A stretch of DNA of 64,000 nucleotides from Roseiarcus sp963780825 (GTDB lineage Bacteria > Pseudomonadota > Alphaproteobacteria > Rhizobiales > Beijerinckiaceae). The notes under the pieces are model-generated. The model worked only from the letters and a program-made list of their open reading frames with translations. It was not told the origin of the DNA and did no database searches. Below are positions 28,486 to 39,011 of this stretch, piece by piece; within the stretch, counting starts at the first letter, position 1; every line of letters starts with the position of its first letter. The translations under genes were made by a program, and so were the position numbers. The stretch is taken from NCBI GenBank assembly GCA_963780825.1, contig CAWADL010000012.1, positions 62,001 through 126,000 of the forward strand, in the 5' to 3' direction.

Positions 28486-31400
28486 ATGATCCGGTCTTCG
28501 CCGCGCTATGCGGAACTGGCCGCCGCGACCAACTTCTCGTTCCTGCGCGGGGCCTCGCATCCCGAGGAAATGGTCGCGCGCGCCAGCGAACTCGGGTTGA
28601 CCGGCGTCGGCATCGCCGACCGCAACACCCTCGCCGGCGTCGTGCGCGCGCATGTCTTCGCGCGCGAAAATCGCGCTGCGCTCGCCGACATGCGTGTCGT
28701 GGTCGGCGCCCGGCTCGCGTTCCGCGACGGCTCGCCGGACATTCTCGCCTACCCGCGCGACCGCGCCGCCTATGGCCGCCTCTGCCGCCTGCTGACGACC
28801 GGCAACTTACGCGCGCCGAAGGGCGAGTGCTGGCTCGATCTCGCCGATCTCATCGCCTTCGGCGAAGGATTGCAGATCATCGTCCTGTCGTCAGGCAAGC
28901 CGGACCGGCTGCCGGCGCTGCGGGAGGCGTTCGGCGACAGGCTTTGGATCGGCGCGAGCCTCACCTATGGCGAGGAGATGCGCGGGGCGCTGGCGCGGCG
29001 GACGGCCCTGGCGCGAAAACTCGGCGCGCCGCTGCATCGCCGTCAACGACGCGCTGATGCACATTCCCGAACGCCGACCGCTCGCCGACGTGCTCGCCTG
29101 CATCCGCGAGGGCGTGACGCTGGAGGCGGCCGGCCGGCTGACCCAGGCCAACGCCGAGCGGCATCTGAAGGGCGCCGCTGAGATGCATGCGGCTGTTCGC
29201 CGAAGCGCCCGAGGCGGTCGAGGCCAGCGCGCGCTTTCTCGACGGACTGAACTTCTCGCTCGACGAACTCTCGCATCTCTACCCCGAGGAATTGCGCGAG
29301 GGTTTCGCCACCCCGCAGGCTGCGCTGGAGGCTTTCGCACGCGACGGCGCGGAAAAGCGCTATCCCGAGGGCGTTCCCGAGATGGTGACGAAGGCGCTGA
29401 GCTACGAACTGGAGCTCATCGAAAATCTCAACTACGCGCCGTATTTCCTCACCGTGCATGACATTGTGCGCTTCGCGCGCTCGCGCGGCATCCTTTGCCA
29501 GGGCAGGGGGTCGGCGGCCAATTCGACCGTCTGCTTCTGCCTGGGGATCACCGAGGTCGATCCCGCCCGCTTCGATCTGTTGTTCGAGCGCTTCGTCAGT
29601 CCCGAGCGCAACGAGCCGCCCGACATCGACGTCGATTTCGAGCACGAGCGGCGCGACGAGGTCATCCAGTACATTTATTCGAAATACGGACGCGAGCGGG
29701 CAGGTCTCGCGAGCGCGGTCACCACCTATCGCGCTCGCTCGGCGATCCGCGAAACCGCCAAGGTTTTCGGGCTCTCCGAGGACGTCATCGCCGCGCTGAA
29801 TACGCTGAACTGGGGACGCGACGAGGGAGTCGGAAAGGCTGAGACTGCCGGGCTCGACGGGCGCGATCCGACGCTCGCGCTCAGCTTGAAAATGGCCGAG
29901 CAAATCTCTGGATTTCCTCGCCATCTGACCCAGCATAGCGGCGGCTTCGTCATCACCCGCGATCGGCTCGACGAAGTCGCGCCGATCATGAACACAGCGA
30001 TGGACGATCGCACGACCATCGAATGGGACAAGGACGATCTCGACTCGCTGGGCCTGTTGAAGATCGACGTGCTGGCGCTTGGCATGCTGACTGCGCTCGC
30101 CAAGGGCTTTGCTTTACTCGACAAGCGCTACGGCGTGCCGCTGACGCTCTCGACCGTGCCGGCGGAGGAGGCTTGCGTCTACGCGATGATCCAGCGCGCC
30201 GACACGATCGGGGTGTTCCAGATCGAGAGCCGGGCGCAGATGTCGATGCTGCCGCGGCTGAAGCCGGCGGAATTCTACGACCTCGTCATCGAGGTGGCGA
30301 TCGTGCGCCCCGGGCCGATCCAGGGCGACATGGTGCATCCCTATCTGCGCCGTCGGCAGGGAATTGAGCCGGTCGTCTATCATACGCCCGAATTGGAAGC
30401 CGTGCTCCACAAGACTCTGGGTGTGCCGCTGTTTCAGGAGCAGGCGATGAAGATCGCCATCGTCGCTGGTTTTACGCCCGCGGAAGCTGACAAACTGCGC
30501 CGCGCGATGGCGACATTCCGCCGCGTCGGCACGATCCAGACGTTTCAGCAGCGAATGGTCGCAGGGCTCGTCGCCAAGGGCTACGACGGCGAGTTCGCGG
30601 CGCGCTGTTTCCGGCAGATCGAGGGGTTTGGCGAATACGGGTTCCCCGAGAGCCACGCGGCGAGTTTCGCGCTGCTGGTCTACGCGTCCTGCTGGATGAA
30701 ATGCCGCTATCCCGACGTGTTTCTGGCGGCGATGCTGAACGCCCAACCGCTCGGCTTCTACGCGCCCTCGCAGCTGGTGCGCGACGCGCGCGAGCATGGC
30801 GGTGGAGGTGCGGGAGGTCGACGTCAATTTCTCGGACTGGGACGCGGTGCTGGAGGAGAACGGCGGCTTGGGATTTCCCTCCCCCCTTGTGGGGGAGGGT
30901 CAGGGAGGGGGGTCGGTTCGGCTTGGGCGTCCGGATGAGGTGGCGCTTGCGGCTACCCCCCACCCCAACCCTCCCCCACAAGGGGGGAGGGGGCAGTCAG
31001 CGGACGTGCGACTGCATCCGCGCCACGCCTCGATGGCGGAGCATATCCGCTCCACCTGCGCCGTCCGCCTCGGCCTTCGCCAAATCCTCGGCGCGCGCGA
31101 AGAGGAGATGCGCAAACTCGTCGAACGGCGCGGCGTCGGCTACGATTCCGTGCGCGATATCTGGCTACGCGGGCAGGCTACGCTCGCCGGCCTCGAAAAA
31201 CTCGCCGACGCCGACGCCTTCCGCTCGATCGGGCTCGACCGGCGCGAGGCGATGTGGGCGGTGAAGGCGCTCAATCGCGTCGGCGACCAGGACGACCTGC
31301 CGCTATTCGCCGCCGCCCGTCCCGAGCGCGAAACCGAGCCCGACGCCAAACTGCCGCCGATGCCGCTCGGCGCGCATGTCGTCGAGGACTACCGGCGGCT

Positions 31401-31947
31401 CTCGCTGTCGCTGAAGGCCCATCCCGTCGCTTTTATGCGCGCCCGCCTATCGCATCGCGGCATCCTGCGCTCGGACGCGCTGGACAAGCGGAAGAGCGGC
31501 GAGCGCGTGACGGTGGCGGGTCTCGTGCTGGTGCGCCAGCGCCCGGGCACGGCCAAGGGCGTCATCTTCATGACGCTCGAGGACGAGGCGGGCGTCGCCA
31601 ACATCATCGTCTGGCCCAAAGCTTTCGAGCGGCTGCGCGCGCTGGTCATAGGCGCGCGGTTCGTCGCGGTGACCGGTAAGCTGCAGAACGAAGCCGGCGT
31701 GATCCACATCATCGCCGACCGCATGGAGGACTGGACACCGACGCTCGGCCAACTCTCCGATGAAGGCCGCTCGATCGAGACGCTGGCGCACGCCGACGAG
31801 GTCAAGCGGCCGCAAATGTCGGTGTCGAAGAAGCGCCAGGGCAATCGGTTCGCGCAAGTGCAGCCGTTTCCCGAGCCGCGTCCGGCGCCCGCGCCGCTGG
31901 CGCCGGAGCTTAAGCGCGCACTGCCGGTGGGGCGGAATTTTCGCTGA
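28486..31947 (+). CDS. dnaE2: Error-prone DNA polymerase DnaE2 (ImuC)
   Basis: About 1150 residues, slightly longer than usual because of an inserted element at 30875-30994. The PHP domain opens YAELAAATNFSFLRGASHPE. The polymerase core has CQGRGSAANSTVCFCLGITE, ERFVSPERNEPPDIDVDFEH with the catalytic aspartates, ITRDRLDEVAPIMN and EVAIVRPGPIQGDMVHPYLR. The OB-fold part holds GERVTVAGLVLVRQRPGTAK. It performs translesion synthesis with ImuA/ImuB, but neither gene is next to it here. A LexA box lies upstream. Three frame changes (near 29035, 29188 and 30795) all look like one extra base, e.g. in CATGGCGGTGGAGG. Confidence 0.9.
30875..30994. repeat. Family A palindromic element inserted in frame in dnaE2
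   Basis: Left arm ccctccccccttgtgggggag and right arm ccctcccccacaaggggggag enclose a spacer sharing cggttcggcttgggcg and gcggctaccccccacccc with the copy at 8919-9042. The dnaE2 frame runs through all 120 bases (40 codons) with no stop, giving a Gly/Pro-rich peptide with PSPLVGEGQGGG at one end and TPHPNPPPQGGRG at the other. DnaE2 similarity resumes at DVRLHPRHASMAEHI. Confidence 0.85.
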
Positions 31948-32018
31948 CGGCGAAGCAGGCGAGCGAGGCGAATTCGGCGTACTGTGATAAACTACCGGTA
32001 AGCTCGAGCTGGTATGTC

Positions 32019-32309
32019 ATGAAACCGTCCGAACGCCTGAACGCTCATCGTGAAGCCGTGTGCGCCATTGTTGCCGCCAATCGCGCCTCGAACCCGCGCG
32101 TTTTCGGCTCGGTGGCGCGCGGCGAGGACACAGATCAAAGCGACGTCGACATTTCAGTGGATCCGAATCCGCGAATGGGTCTCTTCGATATCGGCGGTAT
32201 CCAATACAGGCTTTCGGAATTGTTGGGGGTTCATGTGGACGTAGCCACGCCGGATGCATTGCCCGAGAAATTCAGGAAAGACGTTCTTGGCGAGGCTGTG
32301 CCAATTTGA
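32019..32309 (+). CDS. MNT-type nucleotidyltransferase (MntA-like antitoxin)
   Basis: 96 residues, intact. The minimal nucleotidyltransferase motif GSVARGEDTDQSDVDISVD has the GS and DxD residues. It ends with a VDVATPDALPEKFRKDVLGE block usual in this family. Such proteins pair with HEPN toxins (HepT) and AMPylate them. No HEPN gene follows; instead there is a remnant antitoxin and a broken VapC. It is therefore an orphan or a displaced antitoxin. Confidence 0.82.
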   Translation: MKPSERLNAHREAVCAIVAANRASNPRVFGSVARGEDTDQSDVDISVDPNPRMGLFDIGGIQYRLSELLGVHVDVATPDALPEKFRKDVLGEAVPI

Positions 32310-32453
32310 ATAAGGCGCTGGTCACTGGAGGCGGCGGAAATCGCGCGCCAAGCCATCGAGCGCAAGCGATCCGGTCTTGTCGCCTACCTACAAACCCTCC
32401 CAGAAGGAGAGTTCGAACGGGACCGCTCGCCGTCTCGGAATGCCGAGCTTTGA
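32310..32453 (+). pseudogene. Antitoxin remnant before the broken VapC
   Basis: A frame without an ATG runs from just after the MNT stop and reads AAEIARQAIERKRSGLVAYL then QTLPEGEFERDRSPSRNAEL, ending in a TTGA overlap with the following PIN gene. The overlap and acidic C-terminus fit a VapB/Phd-type antitoxin that has lost its 5' end. Low certainty. Confidence 0.4.
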
Positions 32454-32785
32454 GTGGCTACCTACTCGCCACGAACGTTGTGTCGATGCTTTCCCCACCC
32501 ATGCGGCCTCAGCCGCCTTCCTGGAGTGGTTACGGCGCAAAGACGACACTGGCGACGTCTTCCTATCAGCAGTGACAATTCACGAAATTCGGCGAGGCAT
32601 CGGCCTGCTTGAGCACAGGGGCGCAACAACCAAGGCGGCGAAGTTGGAAGTTTGGTTGAACGGGCTGCTTTCCGTCTACTCAGACAGGATTCTCGCATTC
32701 GACCATCGTAACTCGCAACACGAAAGATTTCGAGCCGTTTGGAGTGAGCATCGTCTCTCCGGACGACGCCGAAGCCTTGGGCTGA
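32450..32785 (+). pseudogene. Degraded VapC/FitB PIN-domain toxin
   Basis: Reads SGYLLATNVVSMLSP, then (after a frame change near 32500) HAASAAFLEWLRRKDDTGDV, FLSAVTIHEIRRGIGLLEHR and GLLSVYSDRILAFD, then jumps to TIVTRNTKDFEPFGVSIV. The first catalytic aspartate of PIN proteins (LLDTN) is alanine (LLATN). About 28 residues that normally carry the next acidic residues, between LAFD and TIVTRN, are missing. The toxin is thus inactive whatever the frame errors. Confidence 0.7.
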
Positions 32786-32800
32786 CGGTGCGGTAAAGCG

Positions 32801-33727
32801 TTGCCCTATCTTCTGCTCGCTATTCTGTCGCTCCTTTGGGGCTCGTCCTTCCTCTTGATCGCCATCGCGGCTACTGGCTTCGACGCCACGAGCCTCGCCC
32901 TGGCGCGCGTGACAATCGGCGCGCTCGGCCTGTGGGCGATCGCGTTCGCGCGCGAGCGGCGCTGGCCGAACGGCGCTTCGCTCTGGCTGCGGCTCGCCGC
33001 GATGTCGATCTTCGGACAGGCGACTCCGTTCCTGCTGCTCAGCGCCGCCGCTCGGCAAACGACGAGCGGCGATCTCGCGCTGATGATGGGCGCCGCACCG
33101 ATCTTCGCTTTCTTGTTCGCACGCCTGATCGGCGAGGGCGAGGCCTGGACTTGGTCGGCCGCGCTCGGGCTCGCGCTGGGGCTCACCGGTGTCGCCGTCG
33201 CCGTCAGCGGCCCCGGCGCACACGGCGCTTCGACCTTCACCGGACGCGGCGAAGGTCTTGCCGCAGCCGCGTGTTACGCGTTTGGCGCAACTATCTCGCG
33301 CGGCGCTTCGCGGAAGGTCGGCCCGGCGACCGCTGCGGCCTTCTCGATGACGATCTCCACTGGCTTGTTGGGCGCGCTGTGGCTCGCCAACAAGGGGTCG
33401 TTATCAGCACTGGCGACGATACCTGAAGGCGCCATGGCCGCGATTGTCGCGCTCGGCATTCTCAACACCGCGTTCGCCTACTACCTGTACTTCGCGCTTG
33501 TGGTGCGGTCAGGGGCGACCTTCGCCGCGCTCAACAACTACGCGGCGCCGTTCGTCGGTCTCATCCTCGGCGCCGTGTTTCTCAATGAACCCATCGCGCC
33601 TACGGCCTGGGCGGGCCTTGCGTTGGTGATCGCGGGCGTCGCGCTGACTGGCCGCGCGCGGGCGACTGTTGCCGTCGCCAACGCGCCGACGGCAACAGAA
33701 GCCGCCGACCAGCCTGTTAGTCCGTAG
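32801..33727 (+). CDS. EamA/DMT-family transporter
   Basis: 308 residues, intact, TTG start. Ten hydrophobic segments in two EamA repeats, the first starting LAILSLLWGSSFLLIAIA and the second GEGLAAAACYAFGATISR. LNNYAAPFVGLILGAVFLNE is the conserved block before the last segments. Substrate is unknown: relatives export amino acids or metabolites. It is convergent with the GAF-PAS gene, overlapping its 3' end by 11 bases. Confidence 0.88.
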   Translation: MPYLLLAILSLLWGSSFLLIAIAATGFDATSLALARVTIGALGLWAIAFARERRWPNGASLWLRLAAMSIFGQATPFLLLSAAARQTTSGDLALMMGAAPIFAFLFARLIGEGEAWTWSAALGLALGLTGVAVAVSGPGAHGASTFTGRGEGLAAAACYAFGATISRGASRKVGPATAAAFSMTISTGLLGALWLANKGSLSALATIPEGAMAAIVALGILNTAFAYYLYFALVVRSGATFAALNNYAAPFVGLILGAVFLNEPIAPTAWAGLALVIAGVALTGRARATVAVANAPTATEAADQPVSP

Positions 33728-35181
33728 CTTCGCCGCCGATCCACGCCAGCGTGAAGACCGATCCACACGTCGGCCGCAGCAGCGCCGCGGCCTCTTCGAG
33801 ATGCCGCCCGGATGTCGCGACGTAGTCGACCAGCAGCACTGGCTTGCCAGGATTGATCGCCATGCGGATCGGTGGTCGGCGAGCGCTGTCGAGCGGATCC
33901 GAAGCGCCTGCGCGCGGCTCGCAGGCGAGCGCGCGAACCACCGGCAGCTCCAGCTGCAGAGCAAGGTTTTCGGCGAGCTGGACCGACAAATCCTGCTCGG
34001 CTGGCGTATGGCCAGAGGGAACCGGGACGATGCCGCCGAAGGCTGCGCGGCCAAAGATCACGTCGACGGCTTGGCGCATATCGGCGGCGATAACTTCGAC
34101 TAGCGCTGCCGGCGGGGACTGCTGCAAGGCCCTGAGCGCTTTGACCTGATGGGCTTTGATGGCCCCGCGCCACGCGCGCAATGTCAGATAGCTCATGCCG
34201 CGCCGGGTGCGCACGAGCGTTCGCGGCGCGAGGGTGTCGCAAAGAAACTCGGCGGTATCCGTCGGGGCGCCGGGAGGCGCTATGAGCCGCTCGAGCCGGG
34301 CTGCGCTCGCGAACGATTGACTGATGTCGCGGCCGCGGATCAGCAGATATTTGCCGTCCCGATCGCGTGCGATCAGCGGGTCGACGCTGATCGAGGCGCT
34401 GCGGGTGACCGGATCACTCTCATCCATCCTCAGATCGAAGGCGATATCGGCGATGCGTTCATTACCGGCGAGCGACCGTCGCGCGAGACGCGCCAGCGCC
34501 TCCGCGCCGGGTACGGTGAAATCGCTTAAGCAACGATCCGGCGCTTCGTGCGGCACGCGCAGCAGCGCTGTCATCGACGCGTTGGCGCGGATCAACCGCA
34601 GACCGTCGTCGAGCAAGAGCGCGGGCTCGGCGGAGCGCGCAACCCTGAGGATCAGCTCCGCCATGCTTGGCCGCGCCGCCGGATCGTCGTGACTCAGGCT
34701 GGCAATGTCGGCGGCGACCGCGATCTCCGCCTCGGCGACAGCGGCGATCTCATAAAACATTTCGCGCATACGAGGTGAGGGCCAAGTCGACGTTTCTCTC
34801 ACCTTCGTGTCGGCGACGCCTACGCGCGACGAACGGCAAATGCTCGGAGTGTACCGGAAAACGGAGAATTGCCCGAAGCTTCGGGGTCAGACGAACGAAG
34901 TTTTTCTTGGCCAGAAAAGGCAGTTGGCGCGCATCGCCGGTCGCAAAGATCTCGCGGGGCGAATGGTCTGCGGTTCGGTGATCCCACGCAGCGGCGATAT
35001 TGGCGCCGTTCGCGCCAAATACCGTGAGCCCATCAGTTCGGTTGGGAGACGACGTTACGATCGCAGCAATTGGCGCGTCCGCCACCCACGCGGCGAGCCG
35101 GGTCAGAGAGTCGAGGGTTTGGCGGACCTGACTTTCCGCGGTCAAAGACTTAAACAACTTGAACGCTGCCTCCAGCGACAA
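33717..35181 (-). CDS. GAF-PAS-phosphoribosyltransferase-fold signalling protein
   Basis: About 487 residues with one frame change near 34770 (TTG start). Residues 1-130 resemble a GAF domain (LDSLTRLAAWVADAPIAAIV). A PAS-like part follows (ALLLDDGLRLIRANASMTAL and YLLIRGRDISQSFASAARLE). The C-terminal ~200 residues have a ComF-like phosphoribosyltransferase fold: AFGGIVPVPSGHTPAEQDL and PVLLVDYVATSGRHLEEAA. In the PRPP loop the second acidic residue is tyrosine (DY for DD), so catalysis is doubtful and a binding role is more likely. It lies downstream of kdpE on the same strand. The domain order is unusual and the function unknown. Confidence 0.65.
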
Positions 35182-35268
35182 CCGCTAGGGCCCCTTCCCG
35201 TACAGACATGGCGTAACACTGAACCGGCAACGTCGGATTGTCACGCGTATCTCAACGGAAAGGTTACG

Positions 35269-35969
35269 CTAAGCCTTAATCTTCGCCGCCCTCCGCAGCC
35301 CGATAGCCGACTCCGGCTCGGTGCGGAGGATCTCGGCGATGTCGGGTCGCGTTCGATCTTGGTGCGCAACTGACCCATCAGCACACGCAGGTACTGGATG
35401 TCCTCGACATGCGCCGGCCCCCAGACCGTCGCGAGAATTTGTCGATGTGTGAGAACGCGTCCGGCGTTGCGCGCGAGCAAGGCCAGCAGATCGAATTCCT
35501 TCGGCGTCAGCTTGATCGCGGCGCCGTCGCGGGTGACCCGATGCTTCTCCCAGTCGACCTCGAGGCCATCGACGACGACCTTGGTTGCGCGCGGCGCGTC
35601 GGCGGCGGCGTGGCGCAGCGCCGCCCGCATCCGCGCGATCAGTTCGCCCGTGCCAAATGGCTTCTCGACATAATCGTCGGCGCCGAGGTCGAGCGCCTCG
35701 ATCTTCTCCGCCTCGCGGTCGCGCGCCGACAGCACGATGATCGGCGTCTTCGAGAAGGCGCGGATGTCTTTCAGGAGCTCCTTGCCGTCGCGGTCCGGCA
35801 GGCCGAGATCAAGAATGATGAGATCGGGCGCCGAGGCGGCGACCGCGCGCAAGCCCGCCGCCGCCGTCTCCGCGGCGAGCGTCTCAAAACCCGCCGCCGA
35901 CAATGCGACCTTGAGCAGCCGCTGAATCTGCGGCTCGTCGTCGATGATCAGCACACGGGGGCCGCTCAT
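35269..35969 (-). CDS. kdpE: KdpE response regulator
   Basis: About 230 residues, OmpR family. The receiver domain opens VLIIDDEPQIQRLLKVALSA, has the phospho-acceptor in LIILDLGLPDRDGKELL, and the lysine in GADDYVEKPFGTGEL. The winged helix has LTPKEFDLLALLARNAGRVL and HVEDIQYLRVLMGQLRTKIE. It activates kdpFABC at low potassium or turgor. It starts in an ATGA overlap with kdpD. The last ~20 codons are shifted (ILRTEP is in another frame), so the stop is uncertain within 35269-35278. Confidence 0.9.
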
Positions 35970-38641
35970 GCCGGCGCCGCCGCTGGCAGCCGCACGATGA
36001 AGCGGGCGCCCCGACGCTTGATCGCCGGGCTTTGCGCGACAATCGTGCCGCCCATGGCTTCGACGAGGCGGCGGCAGATGGAGAGGCCGAGCCCCGCGCC
36101 GGGTTTGCGTCCGTCGGGCCGTCCGCCGCGATAGAATTTCTCGAACACCCGCTCGAGGTCGGTGGGTTTGATGCCGGGGCCTTCGTCGGTCACGCTGATC
36201 ACGACATCTTTTCCATCGCGGCGCGCGTGTATCGCGGCCGGCGCCTCGCCGGCATATTTGTGCGCGTTGTCGATCAGATTGAACAGGACCTGCTCGATCA
36301 GTCGCGCGTCGCCGCGCACCAGCGGCAGGTCGGTGGCGAGCGAAACCCGAACGGCTTGTGCCGGGAACGCGCGGCGCGCGCGCTCCACCGCGCCCTGTAC
36401 GATGTCGGCGACGTCGAGCCAGTCACGCGCCACCTTGAGGCCGCCCGCCTCGATGCGCGACATGTCGATCATATTGGCGACGAAGCGCGTCAGCCGCTGC
36501 GTCTCCTCATCGATCGATTGCAGCATTTCGCGCCGCTCGGCTTCGCCCATCTTGTCGCCGAGATCGAGCAGCGCCGTCGCCGCGCCGGCGATCGAGGCAA
36601 GCGGGGTTCGGAGATCGTGCGAGAGCGAGTCCAACAGCACGTCGCGCACCTTTTCGTTCGCCTCCAAGGTCGCCGTCTTCAGCGCCTCGCGCGCCAGCTG
36701 CGCGCGGTCGAGCGCGATCGCGTCTGATCGAGCACCGAGCTCAAGACACGCTCGTCCTCCGGACCGATCGGCTGGTCGGGACGGCGCGGCTCGAAGCCGC
36801 ACACCGCGATGGCGCCGCGCGCGACGAGCAGCGGCCGGAACTGGAAGGCGATCCGCGGCAGCGTGCCGGTGCCATAGCCCGCAGGCTCATTGTGGCGTCA
36901 GCGCCCAGCGCGCCGCGGTCTCTTCGGTGGAGTCCGGTTTTGCATCGGGCGGCCAGGCGGCGCGCAACTCCAGCGCCTCGCTCTCGACAGTCAGCAGCAT
37001 GACCGCGTCCCCAGCGTGCCGTGCAAATGGGCGGCGGCCGCCCAGAGAACGTCGTCGGCGCCGGACGCGCCCGCCAGCTTGCGCGAATAATCGTAGAGCG
37101 ACTGCGTATCTCGCGCCGAGCGTATCGCTGCCTCGCGCTGGTCGCGCAGACGGCCGGCCAGCGATCCTGTGAACACCGCGACCGCCAGGAATATCAGCAG
37201 CGCGAACAACTCGTAGGGTTCGGCGATCGTGAACGTGTAGATCGGGGGAATGAAAAAGAAATTGTAGGCGAGAAACGACAGCAGGGACGGCCAGCACCGC
37301 CGCGCGCGGCCCGAGCCGGACCGCACAGAACAGCACGGCGGTGAGAAAGATCATCGACAGGTTCGGCAGCTGCAATACGCTGGACAGCGCCTCGCCGACG
37401 CCAACCGCAATCGCGACGGAACCGACCGCGGCCGCGGCTTCGAGCCCGAGGCCGCGAACCTGGAGAAAACGGCGGAGCGATGGCCGCTCCCTGGCCGGAC
37501 CGTCGCTCGCCACGACGTGGATTTCGACGCTGGCCGCCCGACGTCGCAGCGCGTCAGGCAGCGAACGCCCGAGCATGCGGCCGAAATAGCCGGTCCCGCT
37601 TTCCGCGATGACAATCTGCGTGACGTTTTCGCGGCGCGCAACGCCGAGGATGGCTTCGACCAGATCGTGGCCCTGCACGCGCATCGGCTCGCCGCCGAGT
37701 CGCTCGACGAGTCCGAACAATTCCGAAAGTTTTGGCGCTTCGGCGGGGTCGCCCGTACCGCCCGGCCGCTCGATTGTCAGCGCGATCCAGCTTGCGTTTA
37801 GCGCGGTGGCGAGCTGCGCGGCGCGGCGCGCGACCCGCTCGGAGACCTCGTCCGGGCCGATGCAGGCCAGCAACCGCTCCGAGGCGCCCCAGGGGCCCTC
37901 GATCGCCCGCTGCTTCAGATAATCGGTCATCTGATCGTCGACGCGGTCGGCGGTGCGACGCAACGCTAGCTCACGCAAAGCTGTCAGATTGCCGGGCGTG
38001 AAGAAATTGTTGGCCGCGCGCTTGGCGGTCTCCGGCAGATAGACTTTGCCTTCACGCAGACGCTCGATCAGTTCGTCCGGCGTGACGTCGACGAGCACTA
38101 CTTCCGCCGCTTCGCGCAGCAGCTTGTCGGGGACGGTTTCGCGCACCGCAACGCCGGTGATGCGCGAGACGATGTCGGCGAGGCTCTCAAGATGCTGGAT
38201 GTTAAGCGCCGTCCAGACATGCACGCCGGCGTCGAGCAACTCCTCGACGTCCTGCCAGCGTTTCGGATGACGGCTTTCCGGCGCGTTGGTGTGGGCGAGT
38301 TCGTCGACGATGATGAGTTTTGGCCGGCGCGCGAGCGCAGCGTCGATGTCGAATTCCTCGAGCGTACGGCCGAGATAATCGACCTTGCGGCGCGGCAGGA
38401 TTTCCAGGCCCTCGATGAGCGCTTGGGTCTCCGCGCGCCCGTGCGTCTCGACGAAGCCGACGACGACGTCGAGGCCGTCCGCCCTCAGCCGTCGGGCGCC
38501 GTTCAGCATGGCGAAGGTCTTGCCGACGCCGGGGGCGGCGCCGAGGAAGACGCGAAGCCGTCCTGACGTTTCGCCACGGCTCAGCGCCAGCAGGGCGTCG
38601 GGATCAGGGCGCTTAGGGTCGTTGCGGGTGGCGGAGGACAT
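35966..38641 (-). CDS. kdpD: KdpD potassium sensor histidine kinase
   Basis: About 890 residues. The N-terminal KdpD domain has Walker A GAAPGVGKTFAML and Walker B LIIVDELAHTNAPESRH, followed by a USP domain. The membrane region (LLSFLAYNFFFIPPIYTFTI and ELFALLIFLAVAVFTGSLAG) and a GAF domain follow. The kinase has the H-box SLSHDLRTPLASI, G1 VTDEGPGIKPTDL, the F-box VFEKFYRGG and G2 GAGLGLSICRRL. Frame changes near 37290, 37010, 36895 and 36720. It is separated from kdpC by a higBA-like pair. Confidence 0.92.
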
Positions 38642-38666
38642 TGAGATGACCCCAAACGCCGGCCCG

Positions 38667-39011
38667 CTAGCCTACGGACGTTACGACAATCTGCTCGGCG
38701 AGTTCCCGCTCGGCGCGCGGCCGGATGACGATCTCGACGGCCTGATCGAGCCGCATCAGGCAGCGCAGCAACTCCTCAACGGAAAAAAGATCTAGCTGAT
38801 AGTTCGCGAGCGCCTCGGCTTTCCCTGTTTCAAGACCCAGCAATTCGGAGGCTTCGCCCCGCTTCAACCGCCGCCGCTTCACGAGTTCGGCAATGCGCAT
38901 AGCGAGCCTTGTCTTCGTCTGCATCTCGACGGCGTCGGGGAACCCGATGTCGGCGAACACATTCGTGGTGCCTGGCGTGACCTCTATGTCGGACGTTTCG
39001 CTCATTTTCAC
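38667..39011 (-). CDS. HigA-like XRE-family antitoxin
   Basis: 114 residues with an HTH_37-type helix-turn-helix: MRIAELVKRRRLKRGEASEL then LGLETGKAEALANYQLDLFS. GTG start at 39011 overlaps the toxin stop (GTGA); an ATG at 39005 is an alternative. It is downstream of its toxin, the order typical of higBA. It should bind and neutralise the upstream product and repress the pair. Confidence 0.8.
   Translation of the reverse strand: MKMSETSDIEVTPGTTNVFADIGFPDAVEMQTKTRLAMRIAELVKRRRLKRGEASELLGLETGKAEALANYQLDLFSVEELLRCLMRLDQAVEIVIRPRAERELAEQIVVTSVG

Noticed and set aside
28486..31947. Programmed frameshifting in dnaE2 and other genes
   Set aside because: The breaks are many, are in unrelated gene families, and lack a common slippery site; sequence error explains them better.
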